From assembly GCF_900099835.1 (NCBI RefSeq), contig NZ_FNKP01000002.1:2790001-2854000 (forward strand): a stretch of 64,000 nt of DNA. The letters run 5' to 3'. The number at the start of each line of letters is the position of its first letter. Position 1 is the first letter of the stretch. Position numbers and translations under genes: made by a program. Under the pieces are notes generated by a model. It did not search any database, was not told where the DNA came from, and saw only the letters and a program-made list of their open reading frames with translations. This DNA is from Paraburkholderia fungorum. GTDB lineage: Bacteria; Pseudomonadota; Gammaproteobacteria; Burkholderiales; Burkholderiaceae. Shown piece by piece: positions 1 to 9,167 of this stretch.

Positions 1-310
1 AAGCAAAGCGCATGCCAACGAGTACGAACCGTATCGCGCCTGATATCGTGATCTGAACTCAAGCGCCGGTCGCGCTCTGTCTGATACCGCGCAAACACAC
101 ACCGCGCCTGACGCGCCGCATGCCGATACCGGCCGACGGCCCGTGAAAACGACCTTCTGCGCGGGAAACACACAGGCGCGTCGGGTGCCCTGATCGAGAG
201 AGCGAAACATGAGCCCGTGGTAAAAAAGCGCTGCCAACACGACAATTCACGACCATTCTTACTAACCGGCCTGGTAGCCGGATCAACCACCCGCGCAGAA
301 CATCACCGAC
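1..310. other. Left-edge region without a supportable gene
   Basis: Open frames enter from the left edge on the + strand. One reads SKAHANEYEPYRA and stops at 41-43; another stops at 54-56. Either could be the last codons of an upstream gene, but too little is present to choose. From there to 310 I see no gene with plausible protein composition. A short inverted repeat (CCGGC, 6 nt, GCCGG) lies near 267-282 and has no T-run. The GNAT gene that follows has no clear Shine-Dalgarno sequence. Confidence 0.3.
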
Positions 311-784
311 ATGTCCGACCCGAAGCCCAACCTCACGCTGCGCCAGGCACTTCCCGCCGACGAAGCCTTCCTGTTCGCATTGCGCAAAGCCACGATGACC
401 GGCCACCTGAAGCGCGTCGGCGAACCGGCTGACGACGCCGCGCATCGCGCGCGTCTGCTGCATCGTTACGACGCAGCGCAGGTGATATGTCTCGACGGCG
501 TGCCCGCCGGTTTGCTGAAAGCGCATCGCACGGACGCCGAATGGGTCGTCGTGCAAATCCAGATTTCGCCTGCGCTGCAAGGACGCGGCATTGGCGAACG
601 CGCGCTACGGGTTGTGCTGCGTGCCGCCGAAGCCGACGCATTGCCCGTCACCTTGAAGGTGCTCAAGGGCAATCCCGCGAAACGGCTGTACGATCGGCTC
701 GGCTTCGAGATCGTCGGCGAAGATGAGACACAGTTTCACATGAGGCGCGCGGCGCGCACGTCGGCGGAAACTGAAGCAGAATGA
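311..784 (+). CDS. GNAT family N-acetyltransferase
   Basis: This 157-residue protein is a single GNAT domain that would transfer an acetyl group from acetyl-CoA to an amine. The acetyl-CoA pyrophosphate loop (motif A) is visible as QGRGIG at residues 90-95, after the typical strand VVVQIQIS. The C-terminal motif NPAKRLYDRLGFE at 121-133 is the usual motif B. Its length is normal for the family. The ATG at 311 is chosen because the fold begins within ten residues, although no strong ribosome-binding site precedes it. The next gene starts 35 bp downstream on the same strand, so the two may be cotranscribed. The substrate cannot be predicted; small-molecule and protein acetylation are both possible. 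Confidence 0.88.
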   Translation: MSDPKPNLTLRQALPADEAFLFALRKATMTGHLKRVGEPADDAAHRARLLHRYDAAQVICLDGVPAGLLKAHRTDAEWVVVQIQISPALQGRGIGERALRVVLRAAEADALPVTLKVLKGNPAKRLYDRLGFEIVGEDETQFHMRRAARTSAETEAE

Positions 785-819
785 ATGTCGGATAAAGCCA
801 GATAGACAATGGACCTGTA

Positions 820-1170
820 ATGACTCTTCGCGACACCTCTGCCATCTCAAGCTGGCATGCTCACATCTATTTCGATTCGACCAGCCGCGACGCCGCATGG
901 GCATTCCGCGAACAGATCGAAGCCTTCTGGAACGACAAGCTGCAGATCGGCCGCTTCCATGAGCGACCGGTCGGGCCGCATCCCATGTGGTCGTTTCAGC
1001 TCGAATTCACGCAAACGCAATTTGCGGACGTGGTGGGTTGGCTCACGCTGAACCACGGCGCGCTCGATATTTTCATGCATCCGAATACCGGCAACGCATT
1101 GCGCGATCATCGCGATGCGGCCGTCTGGATCGGCCGCTCGCACGAGCTTGTGCTGAAGGTGTTTGGCTAG
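820..1170 (+). CDS. DOPA 4,5-dioxygenase family protein
   Basis: This is a 116-residue cytosolic protein of the DOPA 4,5-dioxygenase family. Founding members are fungal or plant extradiol enzymes that cleave DOPA; bacterial members are mostly uncharacterised. The signature is the N-terminal SWHAHIYFD stretch (His13 and His15), followed by GPHPMWSFQLEF and a late LDIFMHPNTG stretch, giving several histidines suited to binding iron. The full family length is present. It follows the GNAT gene closely and converges with the HiPIP gene. No aromatic pathway genes adjoin it, so the true substrate is open. Confidence 0.85.
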   Translation: MTLRDTSAISSWHAHIYFDSTSRDAAWAFREQIEAFWNDKLQIGRFHERPVGPHPMWSFQLEFTQTQFADVVGWLTLNHGALDIFMHPNTGNALRDHRDAAVWIGRSHELVLKVFG

Positions 1171-1198
1171 CCTGTCAGAGGCCGCACGCGCTGTGGCG

Positions 1199-1513
1199 TC
1201 ACATTGTCGAGTACGAACTGCACCAGCCGCGCGCCGCGACCTGCTTGGTGCCGAACAACGTGCAGCCGCCATATGCGTCCGTGGCCTTGCCCTGGAACAG
1301 CGAGCAACTTGCGCACGTTTGTCCGGCCGCATAGGTAGGGAACTTCGCCTTATTGACCTTCGATGCGTCTTCCGTATAGCCGACTGCCTGCGCAGCCGGG
1401 TCGGATTCGCTGAGCGTGCTGGCCGCGTCGGCGAATGCCGTGCCATTTAAAACGAGCGATGAGCCGAGGCCCGCACCCAGCATCAGAAATTGACGGCGCG
1501 ATGTTTTCATCAT
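1199..1513 (-). CDS. High-potential iron-sulfur protein (HiPIP)
   Basis: This small periplasmic [4Fe-4S] electron carrier has about 104 residues when started at the tandem ATG codons at 1513/1510. An upstream in-frame start at 1555 would only add an unlikely extension before the signal. The N-terminus KTSRRQFLMLGAGLGSS is a twin-arginine signal (SRRQFL), so the folded cofactor-bearing protein would be exported by Tat. The four cluster cysteines are arranged C-x2-C-x13-C-x13-C near the C-terminus, with the Gly-Trp-Cys ending typical of HiPIPs. It lies about 50 bp downstream of the nitroreductase on the same strand and may share its transcript. HiPIPs usually donate electrons to reaction centres or oxidases; no such partner is visible here. 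Confidence 0.92.
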   Translation of the reverse strand: MMKTSRRQFLMLGAGLGSSLVLNGTAFADAASTLSESDPAAQAVGYTEDASKVNKAKFPTYAAGQTCASCSLFQGKATDAYGGCTLFGTKQVAARGWCSSYSTM

Positions 1514-1564
1514 AGTGGTCCGGGTAAGGTGGGGGCGCGCTGTTCGCGCGCGCAATGGTTATGG

Positions 1565-2254
1565 TTATTCGATGAAACGCACGAACCGTTCGACCGGTTC
1601 GCGTTCGGTGCGCAATGTGTTGACCAGCGCGTGTTCGTCGGCGTAACCGAGCGACATGCCGCACACCAGTTGCTCGTTTTCGTCCAGCTTGAGGTGCTCG
1701 CCAATCACCCGATGAAACTGCGTGAACGCGGCCTGCGGGCACGTATCGAGTCCGCGTCCGCGCGCCGCCGTCATGATCGACTGCAGGAACATGCCGTAGT
1801 CGAGCCAGCTGCCGCGCTCCAGCACGCGGTCGATGGTGAAGAACAGACCCACCGGCGCACCGAAGAAACGGTAGTTCTGCGCGTGCTGTTGATGCATGCG
1901 CGCCTTGTCGCCCTTTTCGATACCGAGCAGCCCATACAGGTCCCAGCCGATCTTGCGCCGCCGGTCGAGATACGGCGACACCCAGCGCTGCGGATAGTAC
2001 GGATATTCCTCGTGATACAGCGCGTCGCGTTGCGGATCGTCGTAAGCGGCGAGCAGATCGCGCGAAAGACCCGCGAGCGATTCACCCGTCACCACATAGA
2101 CTTTCCACGGCTGCGTGTTGGTGCCGGACGGCGCGCGGCCGGCGGCTTCGAGAATGGCCTCGATCTCGGCGCGCGGCACCGGCGTGGGAAGAAACGCGCG
2201 GATCGAACGCCGCGTGATAAGCGCAGCGTCGACGGGATTGGCAGGGGTGGTCAT
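1565..2254 (-). CDS. Nitroreductase family protein
   Basis: This 229-residue FMN-dependent oxidoreductase would be cytosolic and use NAD(P)H. The N-terminal RRSIRAF stretch, the APSGTNTQPWKVYVV segment and the late DTCPQAAF segment are standard nitroreductase FMN-binding elements, and the length fits the family. Substrates of relatives range from nitroaromatics to quinones and cannot be inferred. It precedes the HiPIP gene on the same strand and is separated by about 100 bp from the sensor kinase gene upstream. Confidence 0.9.
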   Translation of the reverse strand: MTTPANPVDAALITRRSIRAFLPTPVPRAEIEAILEAAGRAPSGTNTQPWKVYVVTGESLAGLSRDLLAAYDDPQRDALYHEEYPYYPQRWVSPYLDRRRKIGWDLYGLLGIEKGDKARMHQQHAQNYRFFGAPVGLFFTIDRVLERGSWLDYGMFLQSIMTAARGRGLDTCPQAAFTQFHRVIGEHLKLDENEQLVCGMSLGYADEHALVNTLRTEREPVERFVRFIE

Positions 2255-2358
2255 CGGCGGATTCCGGCAGAGCCTGCAAATTGAAGGTTGCGAGAATTCT
2301 AGCGCGAGCGGGCGAGGTTCCGCTCGCAGCCCTGCACGCTCCGGTGCGGCCGCGAATC

Positions 2359-5300
2359 TCAGCTCTGCGGCGCGTTCAGTGCGTCGATCAGATGCGTCAG
2401 TTCGTAAGGTTTGCGCAGCGAGATAGCGTGCGGCAAAACCTCACGTTGCTCCGGCGTCAGCACGAGGTCATAGCCGGTCAGAAAGATCACTCGCAGATCC
2501 GGCCGCTCACGGCATACGTCCATTGCCAGATCGACGCCCGACTTACCCGCCAGCCCTACGTCGGTCAGCATCACGTTGATCGCGTGCTCGCTGAGTATTC
2601 GCTTCGCGTCTTCCTCGCCTTCGGCTTCGAGAATGTCGAAGTCGAAGGTGCGTAGCAATTCGGCCGTGCTGACACGGATCAGTTCATCGTCTTCAACCAG
2701 CAAAATTCGCATGCGTACCTCAGGGGTAAAGCTGTCGGCACTCGCCGACGTAACCGGTGGATCGATCTGCAAACGCTCCTGCTCGAGTTCGGCAAGCTCC
2801 ACTGCCTGCGGATTCTGCGTCTGCAATACATAGCGGACCTTGCGCGCCAACGCTTCGTGCGTGTACGGCTTGCTGAGCAACTCGATGCCTTCGTCGAGCC
2901 GCCCCGAATGCACGATCGCGTTGTCGGTATAGCCCGACGTGAACAGCACTGCGATCGACGGCAAACGCTCGCGGGCCTTGCGCGCGAGTTCGGTACTGCG
3001 CAACGGGCCGGGCATCACCACGTCGGTGAATAGAATGTCGATCGGCACGCCGCTTTCCACAATTGCCAGCGCACTTTGCGCATCCTTCGCTTTCAGCACG
3101 CGATAACCGAGGTCGGACAGCATCTCGACCACCGTCGTGCGCACTTCTTCGTCATCCTCGGCGACGAGGATCGTTTCCCTGCCGCCCTTCGCGGGACCGG
3201 CGTCGATATTCGTTTCGAGATCTTCTTCCTCGCGCACGCGCGGTAAATACACGCGGATCGTGGTGCCGTGCCCCCGTTCGCTGTAGATCTTCACGTGGCC
3301 GCCCGACTGCTTGACGAAGCCGTACACCATGCTCAATCCGAGCCCGGTGCCCTGTCCTTCCGGCTTGGTCGTGAAGAACGGTTCGAATACACGCTCACGC
3401 ACTTCCGGCGACATGCCCGCGCCCGTATCCGTGACCGCCAGCATCACGTACTGACCCGGCGTGACTTCGGCGTTGCGTTTGGCGTAGGCGTCGTCGAGCG
3501 CGGCATTGCCGGCTTCGATCGTGAGCCGGCCGTGTCCGTTCATCGCGTCGCGCGAATTGATCGCCAGATTCAGCAGTGCGTTTTCGACCTGGAATGGATC
3601 GACCAGCGTATTCCACAACCCACCCGACACGATGGTTTCGATTTCGACGCCGTCGCCCAGCGCGCGCCGCAGCATGTCGTCGAGACCGCGCACGAAGCGG
3701 CCGAGGTTGACGACCTTCGGCGCGAGCGGCTGACGCCGCCCGAACGCGAGCAATTGCGACGCGAGATTCGCGCCGCGCGCGACGCCGGCGAGCGCATTGC
3801 GCACCCGTTGCTCGGGTTTCTCGGAACCGGCCACGTCTTTTGCCAGCAGTTGCAGATTGCCGCCGATCACTTGCAGCAGGTTGTTGAAGTCGTGCGCGAC
3901 GCCGCCCGTGAGCTTGCCGATCGCTTCCATTTTCTGCGCCATGCGTAACGCTTCTTCGGCGTGATACAGCGCCTCGGTCGTTTCCTTGTCGGCCGTGACG
4001 TCGCGGCCCACGCCGTGAATGCGCTCGGTGTCGGGGTCGAGCGCGAGCGTCCACGCGACCCAACGCCACGTGCCGTCGATCCGCCTGAAGCGGTTTTCGT
4101 AGCGCACCGGCACGCCCGTGCGGCGCAGTTCGGCCAGATGCATGCCGACAATGCCGATGTCGTCGGGATGCACCAGATCGACATACGAACGCGATTTCAG
4201 CCAGTGCAGGTTGTGGCCGAGCATGCTGCTCCACGACGGACTCACGCGCTGCAGGCGCCCTTCGATATCGGCCACCACGAGCAGGTCTTCGCTCAGTTCC
4301 CACAAACGGTCGCGGTCGGTCACTGCTTCGATCACGCGACGCTCCAGCGTTTCGTTCAGATCGCGCAACGCGTTCTGCGCCCGGGTGCGCTCGGCGATTT
4401 CGCGTTGCGCGGCTTCGTAGAGGCGCGCATTGTCGATAGCGATCGCGGCCTGCGCGGCGATCCCGGCGACGATCCGCTCGGCGCGTTCGGTAAACACACC
4501 CGATTCCGGGTGGCCGAAAAACAGCCCGCCCACCACTTCGCCATTGCGCGACTGCACCGGTGCCGCGAGATAGCTGCGCACTTTCAGATGCCCCTCGGGC
4601 ATGCCGCGATGCGGCGCGTTGTGGCCGTAGCGCGGGTCTTTCGTGATGTCGTCGGAACGAACGATACCTTCGCCGCCGAAGGTCGGCGCGAACACGCCCG
4701 TGTTGCGCGGCATCGGAAACTTTTCGAACGTGTCTTGCGGCACGCCGGACAGCGTGTACAGCATGTAGCTGCCGCCCTGCTCGTCGAGCACGTTGTAGAA
4801 GAACGAGCCGAACGCGGCACCGGTGAGTTCGGTGGCGGCGTCGGTGACGATCTGCACAGCGCGCTTCAGATCGAGTTCGGCGGCCACGGTCGAGCCGACG
4901 CGATTGAGAATTTCGAGTGTGCGCGATTCCTCGCGCAGCTTCATTTCGGTCTCGCGGCGCAAGCGCGCGAGTTGCAGATTGCCCGCCACGCGCGCCAGCA
5001 GTTCGCGCGACGAAAACGGCTTGGTCAGATAGTCGTCGGCACCCTGCTCGATGCCGTCGACCCTGGCTTCTTCGCCCGCACGCGCCGACAGCATCACCAC
5101 CGGCGTTTCGCGCAAGACCGGATCGGCGCGCAGTTCGCGCAGCAGCCCGAAGCCGTCGAGGCGCGGCATCATCACGTCCGACAGCACCAGATCGGGCGGG
5201 TCAGCGCGCGCGGCCGCGAGTGCCGCTTCACCGTCGGTGGCGAGGTGCACGTCGTAGCCCGCTGCGCGCAGAATGCGGCTCATGTATTCGCGCAAATCGG

Positions 5301-7296
5301 CGTTATCGTCGACGACCAGCAGATGCGCGGGCGTGGCGGACGCGTGTCCAGAACTTGTCGATCCGGCCGTCACAGTCGGGTTTTGCGGCACGTCCTCGGC
5401 GAGAATTTCGTTCTCGGGACTCCAGCGCAAAGCGGCGTCGACATAGGTTCGCGCGTTCGGGCTCATCGCGGCGCGCACCGCCTCGTCGCCGGTTGGCGGC
5501 AGCATAGCGACGCGCGGCAACGCGACGGTAAAGCAAGCGCCCTTACCCAATTCACTGTCGACCCGCACGGTGCCGCCATGCAGCTTCACGAGTTCCTGGA
5601 CCATCGCGAGTCCGATGCCGCTGCCTTCGACGGAACGGCCCGGCGCACCCGCCACACGATGAAAACGCTCGAACAGGCGCGGCACTTCTTCCTGTGCAAT
5701 GCCGATCCCGCTGTCCGCCACGCTGACCTCGACACCACCGTCTTCCGTAGCCTGCACGGCCACACGAATCGTGCCGAAGAACGTGAACTTGTACGCGTTC
5801 GACAGCAGGTTCATCACGACCTTTTCCCACATCTCGCGATCGAGCCGCGCAATAACGGGCCGCGACGGAATCTGCAATTCGAGCCGCAAGCCCGCCGCCT
5901 GAATCGCCGACTCGAACAGCGACGCGAGTTCGGCGGTGAACGACGCGATATCGGTAGGCTGCGGGTGAATCTGCATGCGCCCGGCTTCGATCCGCGAAAA
6001 ATCGAGCAGTGCATTGACGAGCTTCAGCAAACGCAAGCCATTGCGATGCGTGATTTCGATCAGCGCGCGGTCGTCGGGGTTAGCGTGTTGCGCGTCGTTG
6101 TCCATGCTGACGGGCAACGGCGGCCTGGCCAGCAACTCCTCCAGCGGGCCGAGCATCAGCGTTAACGGCGTGCGGAATTCGTGGCTGATATTGGAGAAGA
6201 ACGTTGTCTTCGCGCGATCGATTTCGGCCAGCGCTTCCGCGCGCCGCCGCTCCTCTTCATACGCCTGCGCGTAGCCGATTGCCGCGCCGATCTGACCGGC
6301 CGTCAGGTTCAGGAAACTGCGGTACTCGTCGTTGAAAAGACGGCACGGGTTCAGACCCGCGACCAGCACCACCGTATGCGCCGTTTCGCTCCCCGCCGAC
6401 ACCGGCAGAATCACTGCCTGCTCCGGCGCGAGATGCCACGGGCCACCTGGTAACGCCGCACCAAAACGCTCGATCAGACCGCGCACCATTTGCGGCGCCT
6501 GAATCCTGACCACGTCGGCAACCGGCCATGACGGCGCGTCATTACCGTCGCCGTCGAGCCGCATCGACTCGGGCGCGCCGGGCTGCCCGGGCACAATGCC
6601 GCTCGCCCCGACCAGCGTGACCGTATCGCTGCCGGGAGCGCCCGCGTAGAGCAGCGCGAACGGCAGGTCTTGCGGATTGGTGCGCAGCGCCGCCGCGCTC
6701 AGTTGACACGCCTCGCGCCAGTCGCGTCCATCGGGACTCGCCGCCGCGAGTTCCTTCAGCAGCGCAAGTTGCCGCTCGCCGACCACCCGCGCGGTGTCGT
6801 CGCTATTCGCGCAGATGATGCCGCCGGGCTCGCCGTCATCGCCGGGAATCGGGCTGTACGAGAACGTGTAATACGTTTCTTCGGGAAAGCCGTTGCGCTC
6901 CATGATGAGCAGCTTCTGCTCGACGAAAATGCCTTCGGCACCCGCGAGCGCAGTGTTCAGCAGCGGCTCGATGTCGGACCAGATTTCACGCCACACGACG
7001 TGCGTCGGCTGACCAAGCGCAACCGGATGCTTGCCACCGATGATCGATTTATACGGGTCGTTGTAGAAGTAGAGCAGCTCCTTGCCCCAGCCGATCCAGA
7101 TCGGCTGCCGCGACGTGAGCATGATGCGGATCGCGATCTTCAGTCCTTGCGGCCAGGTGTCGGGATCGCCGAGTTCGGTGCGGCTCCAGTCATAAGCACG
7201 GATCAATGCGCCCAGTTCGCCGCCGCCCGCGAGAAACGACGGCGCGGCAACTTCGGCGGGGGGTGCATCAGGCAGGAAACGGTCCGGCTCTTTCAA
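2359..7296 (-). CDS. Giant hybrid sensor histidine kinase, two transmitters and three receivers
   Basis: Counting from the GTG at 7311, this 1650-residue protein has the following order: PAS-like domain (about 40-175), divergent GAF-like region (190-345), HisKA with His377 in ISHEFRTPL, HATPase (485-600), receiver 1 (663-780, Asp712), coiled coil, GAF (800-965), PAS/PAC (1000-1110), a second HisKA with His1140 in [11 protein letters not shown], a second HATPase (1240-1358), receiver 2 (1380-1495, Asp1430) and receiver 3 (1535-1646, Asp1584). No transmembrane segment is visible, so it should sense in the cytosol. I prefer the TTG at 7296 because AAGGAG lies 6 nt before it, while the GTG at 7311 has no Shine-Dalgarno. 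No separate response regulator with an output domain is nearby, so the output target is unknown. Confidence 0.93.
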   Translation of the reverse strand: MKEPDRFLPDAPPAEVAAPSFLAGGGELGALIRAYDWSRTELGDPDTWPQGLKIAIRIMLTSRQPIWIGWGKELLYFYNDPYKSIIGGKHPVALGQPTHVVWREIWSDIEPLLNTALAGAEGIFVEQKLLIMERNGFPEETYYTFSYSPIPGDDGEPGGIICANSDDTARVVGERQLALLKELAAASPDGRDWREACQLSAAALRTNPQDLPFALLYAGAPGSDTVTLVGASGIVPGQPGAPESMRLDGDGNDAPSWPVADVVRIQAPQMVRGLIERFGAALPGGPWHLAPEQAVILPVSAGSETAHTVVLVAGLNPCRLFNDEYRSFLNLTAGQIGAAIGYAQAYEEERRRAEALAEIDRAKTTFFSNISHEFRTPLTLMLGPLEELLARPPLPVSMDNDAQHANPDDRALIEITHRNGLRLLKLVNALLDFSRIEAGRMQIHPQPTDIASFTAELASLFESAIQAAGLRLELQIPSRPVIARLDREMWEKVVMNLLSNAYKFTFFGTIRVAVQATEDGGVEVSVADSGIGIAQEEVPRLFERFHRVAGAPGRSVEGSGIGLAMVQELVKLHGGTVRVDSELGKGACFTVALPRVAMLPPTGDEAVRAAMSPNARTYVDAALRWSPENEILAEDVPQNPTVTAGSTSSGHASATPAHLLVVDDNADLREYMSRILRAAGYDVHLATDGEAALAAARADPPDLVLSDVMMPRLDGFGLLRELRADPVLRETPVVMLSARAGEEARVDGIEQGADDYLTKPFSSRELLARVAGNLQLARLRRETEMKLREESRTLEILNRVGSTVAAELDLKRAVQIVTDAATELTGAAFGSFFYNVLDEQGGSYMLYTLSGVPQDTFEKFPMPRNTGVFAPTFGGEGIVRSDDITKDPRYGHNAPHRGMPEGHLKVRSYLAAPVQSRNGEVVGGLFFGHPESGVFTERAERIVAGIAAQAAIAIDNARLYEAAQREIAERTRAQNALRDLNETLERRVIEAVTDRDRLWELSEDLLVVADIEGRLQRVSPSWSSMLGHNLHWLKSRSYVDLVHPDDIGIVGMHLAELRRTGVPVRYENRFRRIDGTWRWVAWTLALDPDTERIHGVGRDVTADKETTEALYHAEEALRMAQKMEAIGKLTGGVAHDFNNLLQVIGGNLQLLAKDVAGSEKPEQRVRNALAGVARGANLASQLLAFGRRQPLAPKVVNLGRFVRGLDDMLRRALGDGVEIETIVSGGLWNTLVDPFQVENALLNLAINSRDAMNGHGRLTIEAGNAALDDAYAKRNAEVTPGQYVMLAVTDTGAGMSPEVRERVFEPFFTTKPEGQGTGLGLSMVYGFVKQSGGHVKIYSERGHGTTIRVYLPRVREEEDLETNIDAGPAKGGRETILVAEDDEEVRTTVVEMLSDLGYRVLKAKDAQSALAIVESGVPIDILFTDVVMPGPLRSTELARKARERLPSIAVLFTSGYTDNAIVHSGRLDEGIELLSKPYTHEALARKVRYVLQTQNPQAVELAELEQERLQIDPPVTSASADSFTPEVRMRILLVEDDELIRVSTAELLRTFDFDILEAEGEEDAKRILSEHAINVMLTDVGLAGKSGVDLAMDVCRERPDLRVIFLTGYDLVLTPEQREVLPHAISLRKPYELTHLIDALNAPQS

Positions 7297-7656
7297 CGCG
7301 ATCTCCTTCACGCGGCGGCATTCGATTCATGCGGACCGGCGTCGCAAAAGCGGTGCCCGGGTCCGACGGACCACTAACGAGAACGACGCCATAGATATAG
7401 CGCGATTCTCGCATGGAGCGGCATCGCGGAGGAAGGAGAGACGGCGCGTGAACGCCCGATACGGCGGGGATTTGCGAGGTTTTGCGCGTTTTCGGCCAGG
7501 TCGCGTTGGCCGCGTCGGAGAACGACGCGGCGCAGACGGAAAATCGCGGTAAAACATACCTCGACGAAGAGAGCGTACGAGGCGAACTTCCCGATCGGGT
7601 TTTCATGAGGCAACTCATGCGCCGACCGGTTTCGCCGCCTTAAAAACAGGCTTTTC
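7297..7656. other. Intergenic region upstream of the sensor kinase
   Basis: This roughly 350-bp stretch separates the kinase start from the end of the iron-uptake operon. Short leftward frames exist here, but their arginine-rich composition and lack of a ribosome-binding site do not support genes. The promoter of the kinase should lie here; I could not identify convincing -35/-10 boxes. A weak hairpin (GCCTT/AGGC) near 7640-7656 might end the iron operon. Confidence 0.4.
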
Positions 7657-8379
7657 TTACATCGTGGCCATGCAAACGGCGGCCGCGATCGACCCTAGCA
7701 CCAGCACCACGCCAACCGTCTTGCGCTTATTCAACTCGGTCCACAGCAGAACGCCGGTGAGCGACAGAAGAATCAGACTGCCTGCAAGCGTATCGATCAG
7801 CAGCACCCAGCCGACGCTCAGGCCGACGCCTTTGTGCAGGTTCGTCAGCATTGCGAGGAAGGTGTTCTCGCTGCGCTTGACCGTCACAAAGCCATTGCCG
7901 ACCCAGTATTCAACCGACGTATTCTCACGCGGCGACGCGAAATTCAATTGCCAGTGTTCAGGCTGAACGACGCTGCGGTCGCCCCACGCAACGGGATGTG
8001 CCGGCTCTTTCTGCACGCGGCCCGGATTACCCGTCAGCTTGAGTTCGTGCTTGAGCCATTTGCCGAGTTCGCGCGGCGTGTCCGGCGCGGGTTGCGGCAC
8101 CGGCACCTGCATCGACGACACTTGCGGCTCGCCGGTCGACACTCTGAGCGGGCCGCCCCGATGATTCAGAAAGAACCCGGTCGTGCCGAACAGCAGGCCT
8201 AAAACCGCGCCCCACAAACCGACCCAGCCGTGCACCTTGCGCAGCCACTTGACGAAGGTCGCGCGCCGCGAGCGCTTCTGGCGCGACTTCAGCTCGTCGC
8301 TGTCGAGTCGGTGCGGCTCGCGCGCCGCGCGCTCCATGCCAGCAGGCGGTTGAAGGTCGATAGTCTCGGGTACGCTCAC
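7657..8379 (-). CDS. PepSY-associated TM-helix membrane protein of iron operon
   Basis: This 240-residue inner-membrane protein belongs to the PepSY-TM family. A basic N-terminal tail (about 1-45) is followed by a first membrane helix containing [20 protein letters not shown], a periplasmic region (70-185) and two helices at the C-terminus (about 190-235). Relatives next to siderophore receptors are thought to act as membrane reductases or accessory factors in iron release. The GTG start at 8379 overlaps the stop of piuC by 4 bp (GTGA) and is preceded by GGAG, which indicates translational coupling. It is the last gene of the Fur-controlled receptor-piuC-pepSY unit. Confidence 0.85.
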   Translation of the reverse strand: MSVPETIDLQPPAGMERAAREPHRLDSDELKSRQKRSRRATFVKWLRKVHGWVGLWGAVLGLLFGTTGFFLNHRGGPLRVSTGEPQVSSMQVPVPQPAPDTPRELGKWLKHELKLTGNPGRVQKEPAHPVAWGDRSVVQPEHWQLNFASPRENTSVEYWVGNGFVTVKRSENTFLAMLTNLHKGVGLSVGWVLLIDTLAGSLILLSLTGVLLWTELNKRKTVGVVLVLGSIAAAVCMATM

Positions 8380-9059
8380 GTTTCACTCCAGGTACGCAAT
8401 AGATTGTGATAACAGCCGACCAGGCTGCGGCGTGCAGCATCGTCGGCGTGGGTTGCATTCAGACGTTGAATGGCGGTGTCCATATCGAACAGCAACGCGC
8501 GCTGCGTGTCGCTGCGCACGAGGCTCTGCACCCAGAAGAAACTGGCGACGCGAACTCCGCGCGTGACCGGCGTGATCTGATGCAGGCTGGTGGCCGGGTA
8601 GACGATCATGTCGCCCGCCGGCAGCTTCACCTGCTGCACGCCGTAGGTGTCTTCGATGACGAGTTCGCCGCCGTCGTAATCGGCCGGATCGGAAATGAAC
8701 AGCGTCGCCGATACGTCGGTGCGCAGTTTCACGCCGTTGGGCAAGACCCGCACCGCACCGTCGACGTGACTGCCGAAATGCATGCCGTCTTCGTAACGAT
8801 TGAACAGCGGCGGATACACCTGATTCGGCAGCACCGCGCTGATGAACAGCGGGTTGCGTTCGATCGACGCGACAACCACGTCGCCGAGTTCGCGCGCCAC
8901 CGGCGAGTACTCGGCGATCTGCTGGTTGCGCTTGACTGGCGCACCTTGATAACCGGCAGTCGCGCGGCCATCCACCCAGGCGTCGCCCGCCTGGTCGAGC
9001 CGCTCGCGTACGAAGCGCAACTGCTCTGTATCCAGTACGTTCGGAATATGCAGCAACAT
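8376..9059 (-). CDS. piuC: Fe(2+)-dependent 2-oxoglutarate dioxygenase PiuC (PKHD-type hydroxylase)
   Basis: This 227-residue cytosolic oxygenase has the iron triad His98, Asp100 (HVD) and His160, and Arg170 for 2-oxoglutarate. It matches the PKHD-type hydroxylase family that accompanies siderophore receptors in Pseudomonas and Burkholderia; the substrate is not established. An in-frame start 90 bp further upstream exists, but the ATG at 9059 is chosen because AAGGAAA lies just before it and because it gives the normal family length. It is the middle gene of the iron operon, overlapping the PepSY gene by 4 bp. Confidence 0.94.
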   Translation of the reverse strand: MLLHIPNVLDTEQLRFVRERLDQAGDAWVDGRATAGYQGAPVKRNQQIAEYSPVARELGDVVVASIERNPLFISAVLPNQVYPPLFNRYEDGMHFGSHVDGAVRVLPNGVKLRTDVSATLFISDPADYDGGELVIEDTYGVQQVKLPAGDMIVYPATSLHQITPVTRGVRVASFFWVQSLVRSDTQRALLFDMDTAIQRLNATHADDAARRSLVGCYHNLLRTWSET

Positions 9060-9073
9060 TGTGTTTCCTTTGT

Positions 9074-9145
9074 GTCGGCTTGCCGGCTGGCCGGCGTTTT
9101 CGTGCTTGTTCGTGTTACCGAAGTTAACAGACCGGCAAGCCCGAC
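9074..9145. other. Long-range inverted repeat between receptor and piuC
   Basis: The 13-nt arm GTCGGCTTGCCGG at 9074-9086 pairs with CCGGCAAGCCCGAC at 9132-9145, with one bulged G. The left arm overlaps a second palindrome (GCCGGC-TG-GCCGGC). In the leftward transcript this forms a stem between the receptor stop and the piuC ribosome-binding site. It could act as an attenuator or an RNA-processing stem that sets different levels for receptor and enzyme; this role is inference. Confidence 0.45.
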
Positions 9146-9167
9146 GCATCCGATTCGCGTGAATCGA

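Noticed and set aside
3961..6165. A 734-codon + strand frame antisense to the hybrid sensor kinase
   Set aside because: Composition is Arg/His/Gln-heavy and no fold is recognisable, whereas the opposite strand encodes intact kinase and receiver motifs.
7374..7613. A 79-codon leftward frame in the gap before the sensor kinase
   Set aside because: No ribosome-binding site and an Arg/Ala-rich, shadow-like composition.
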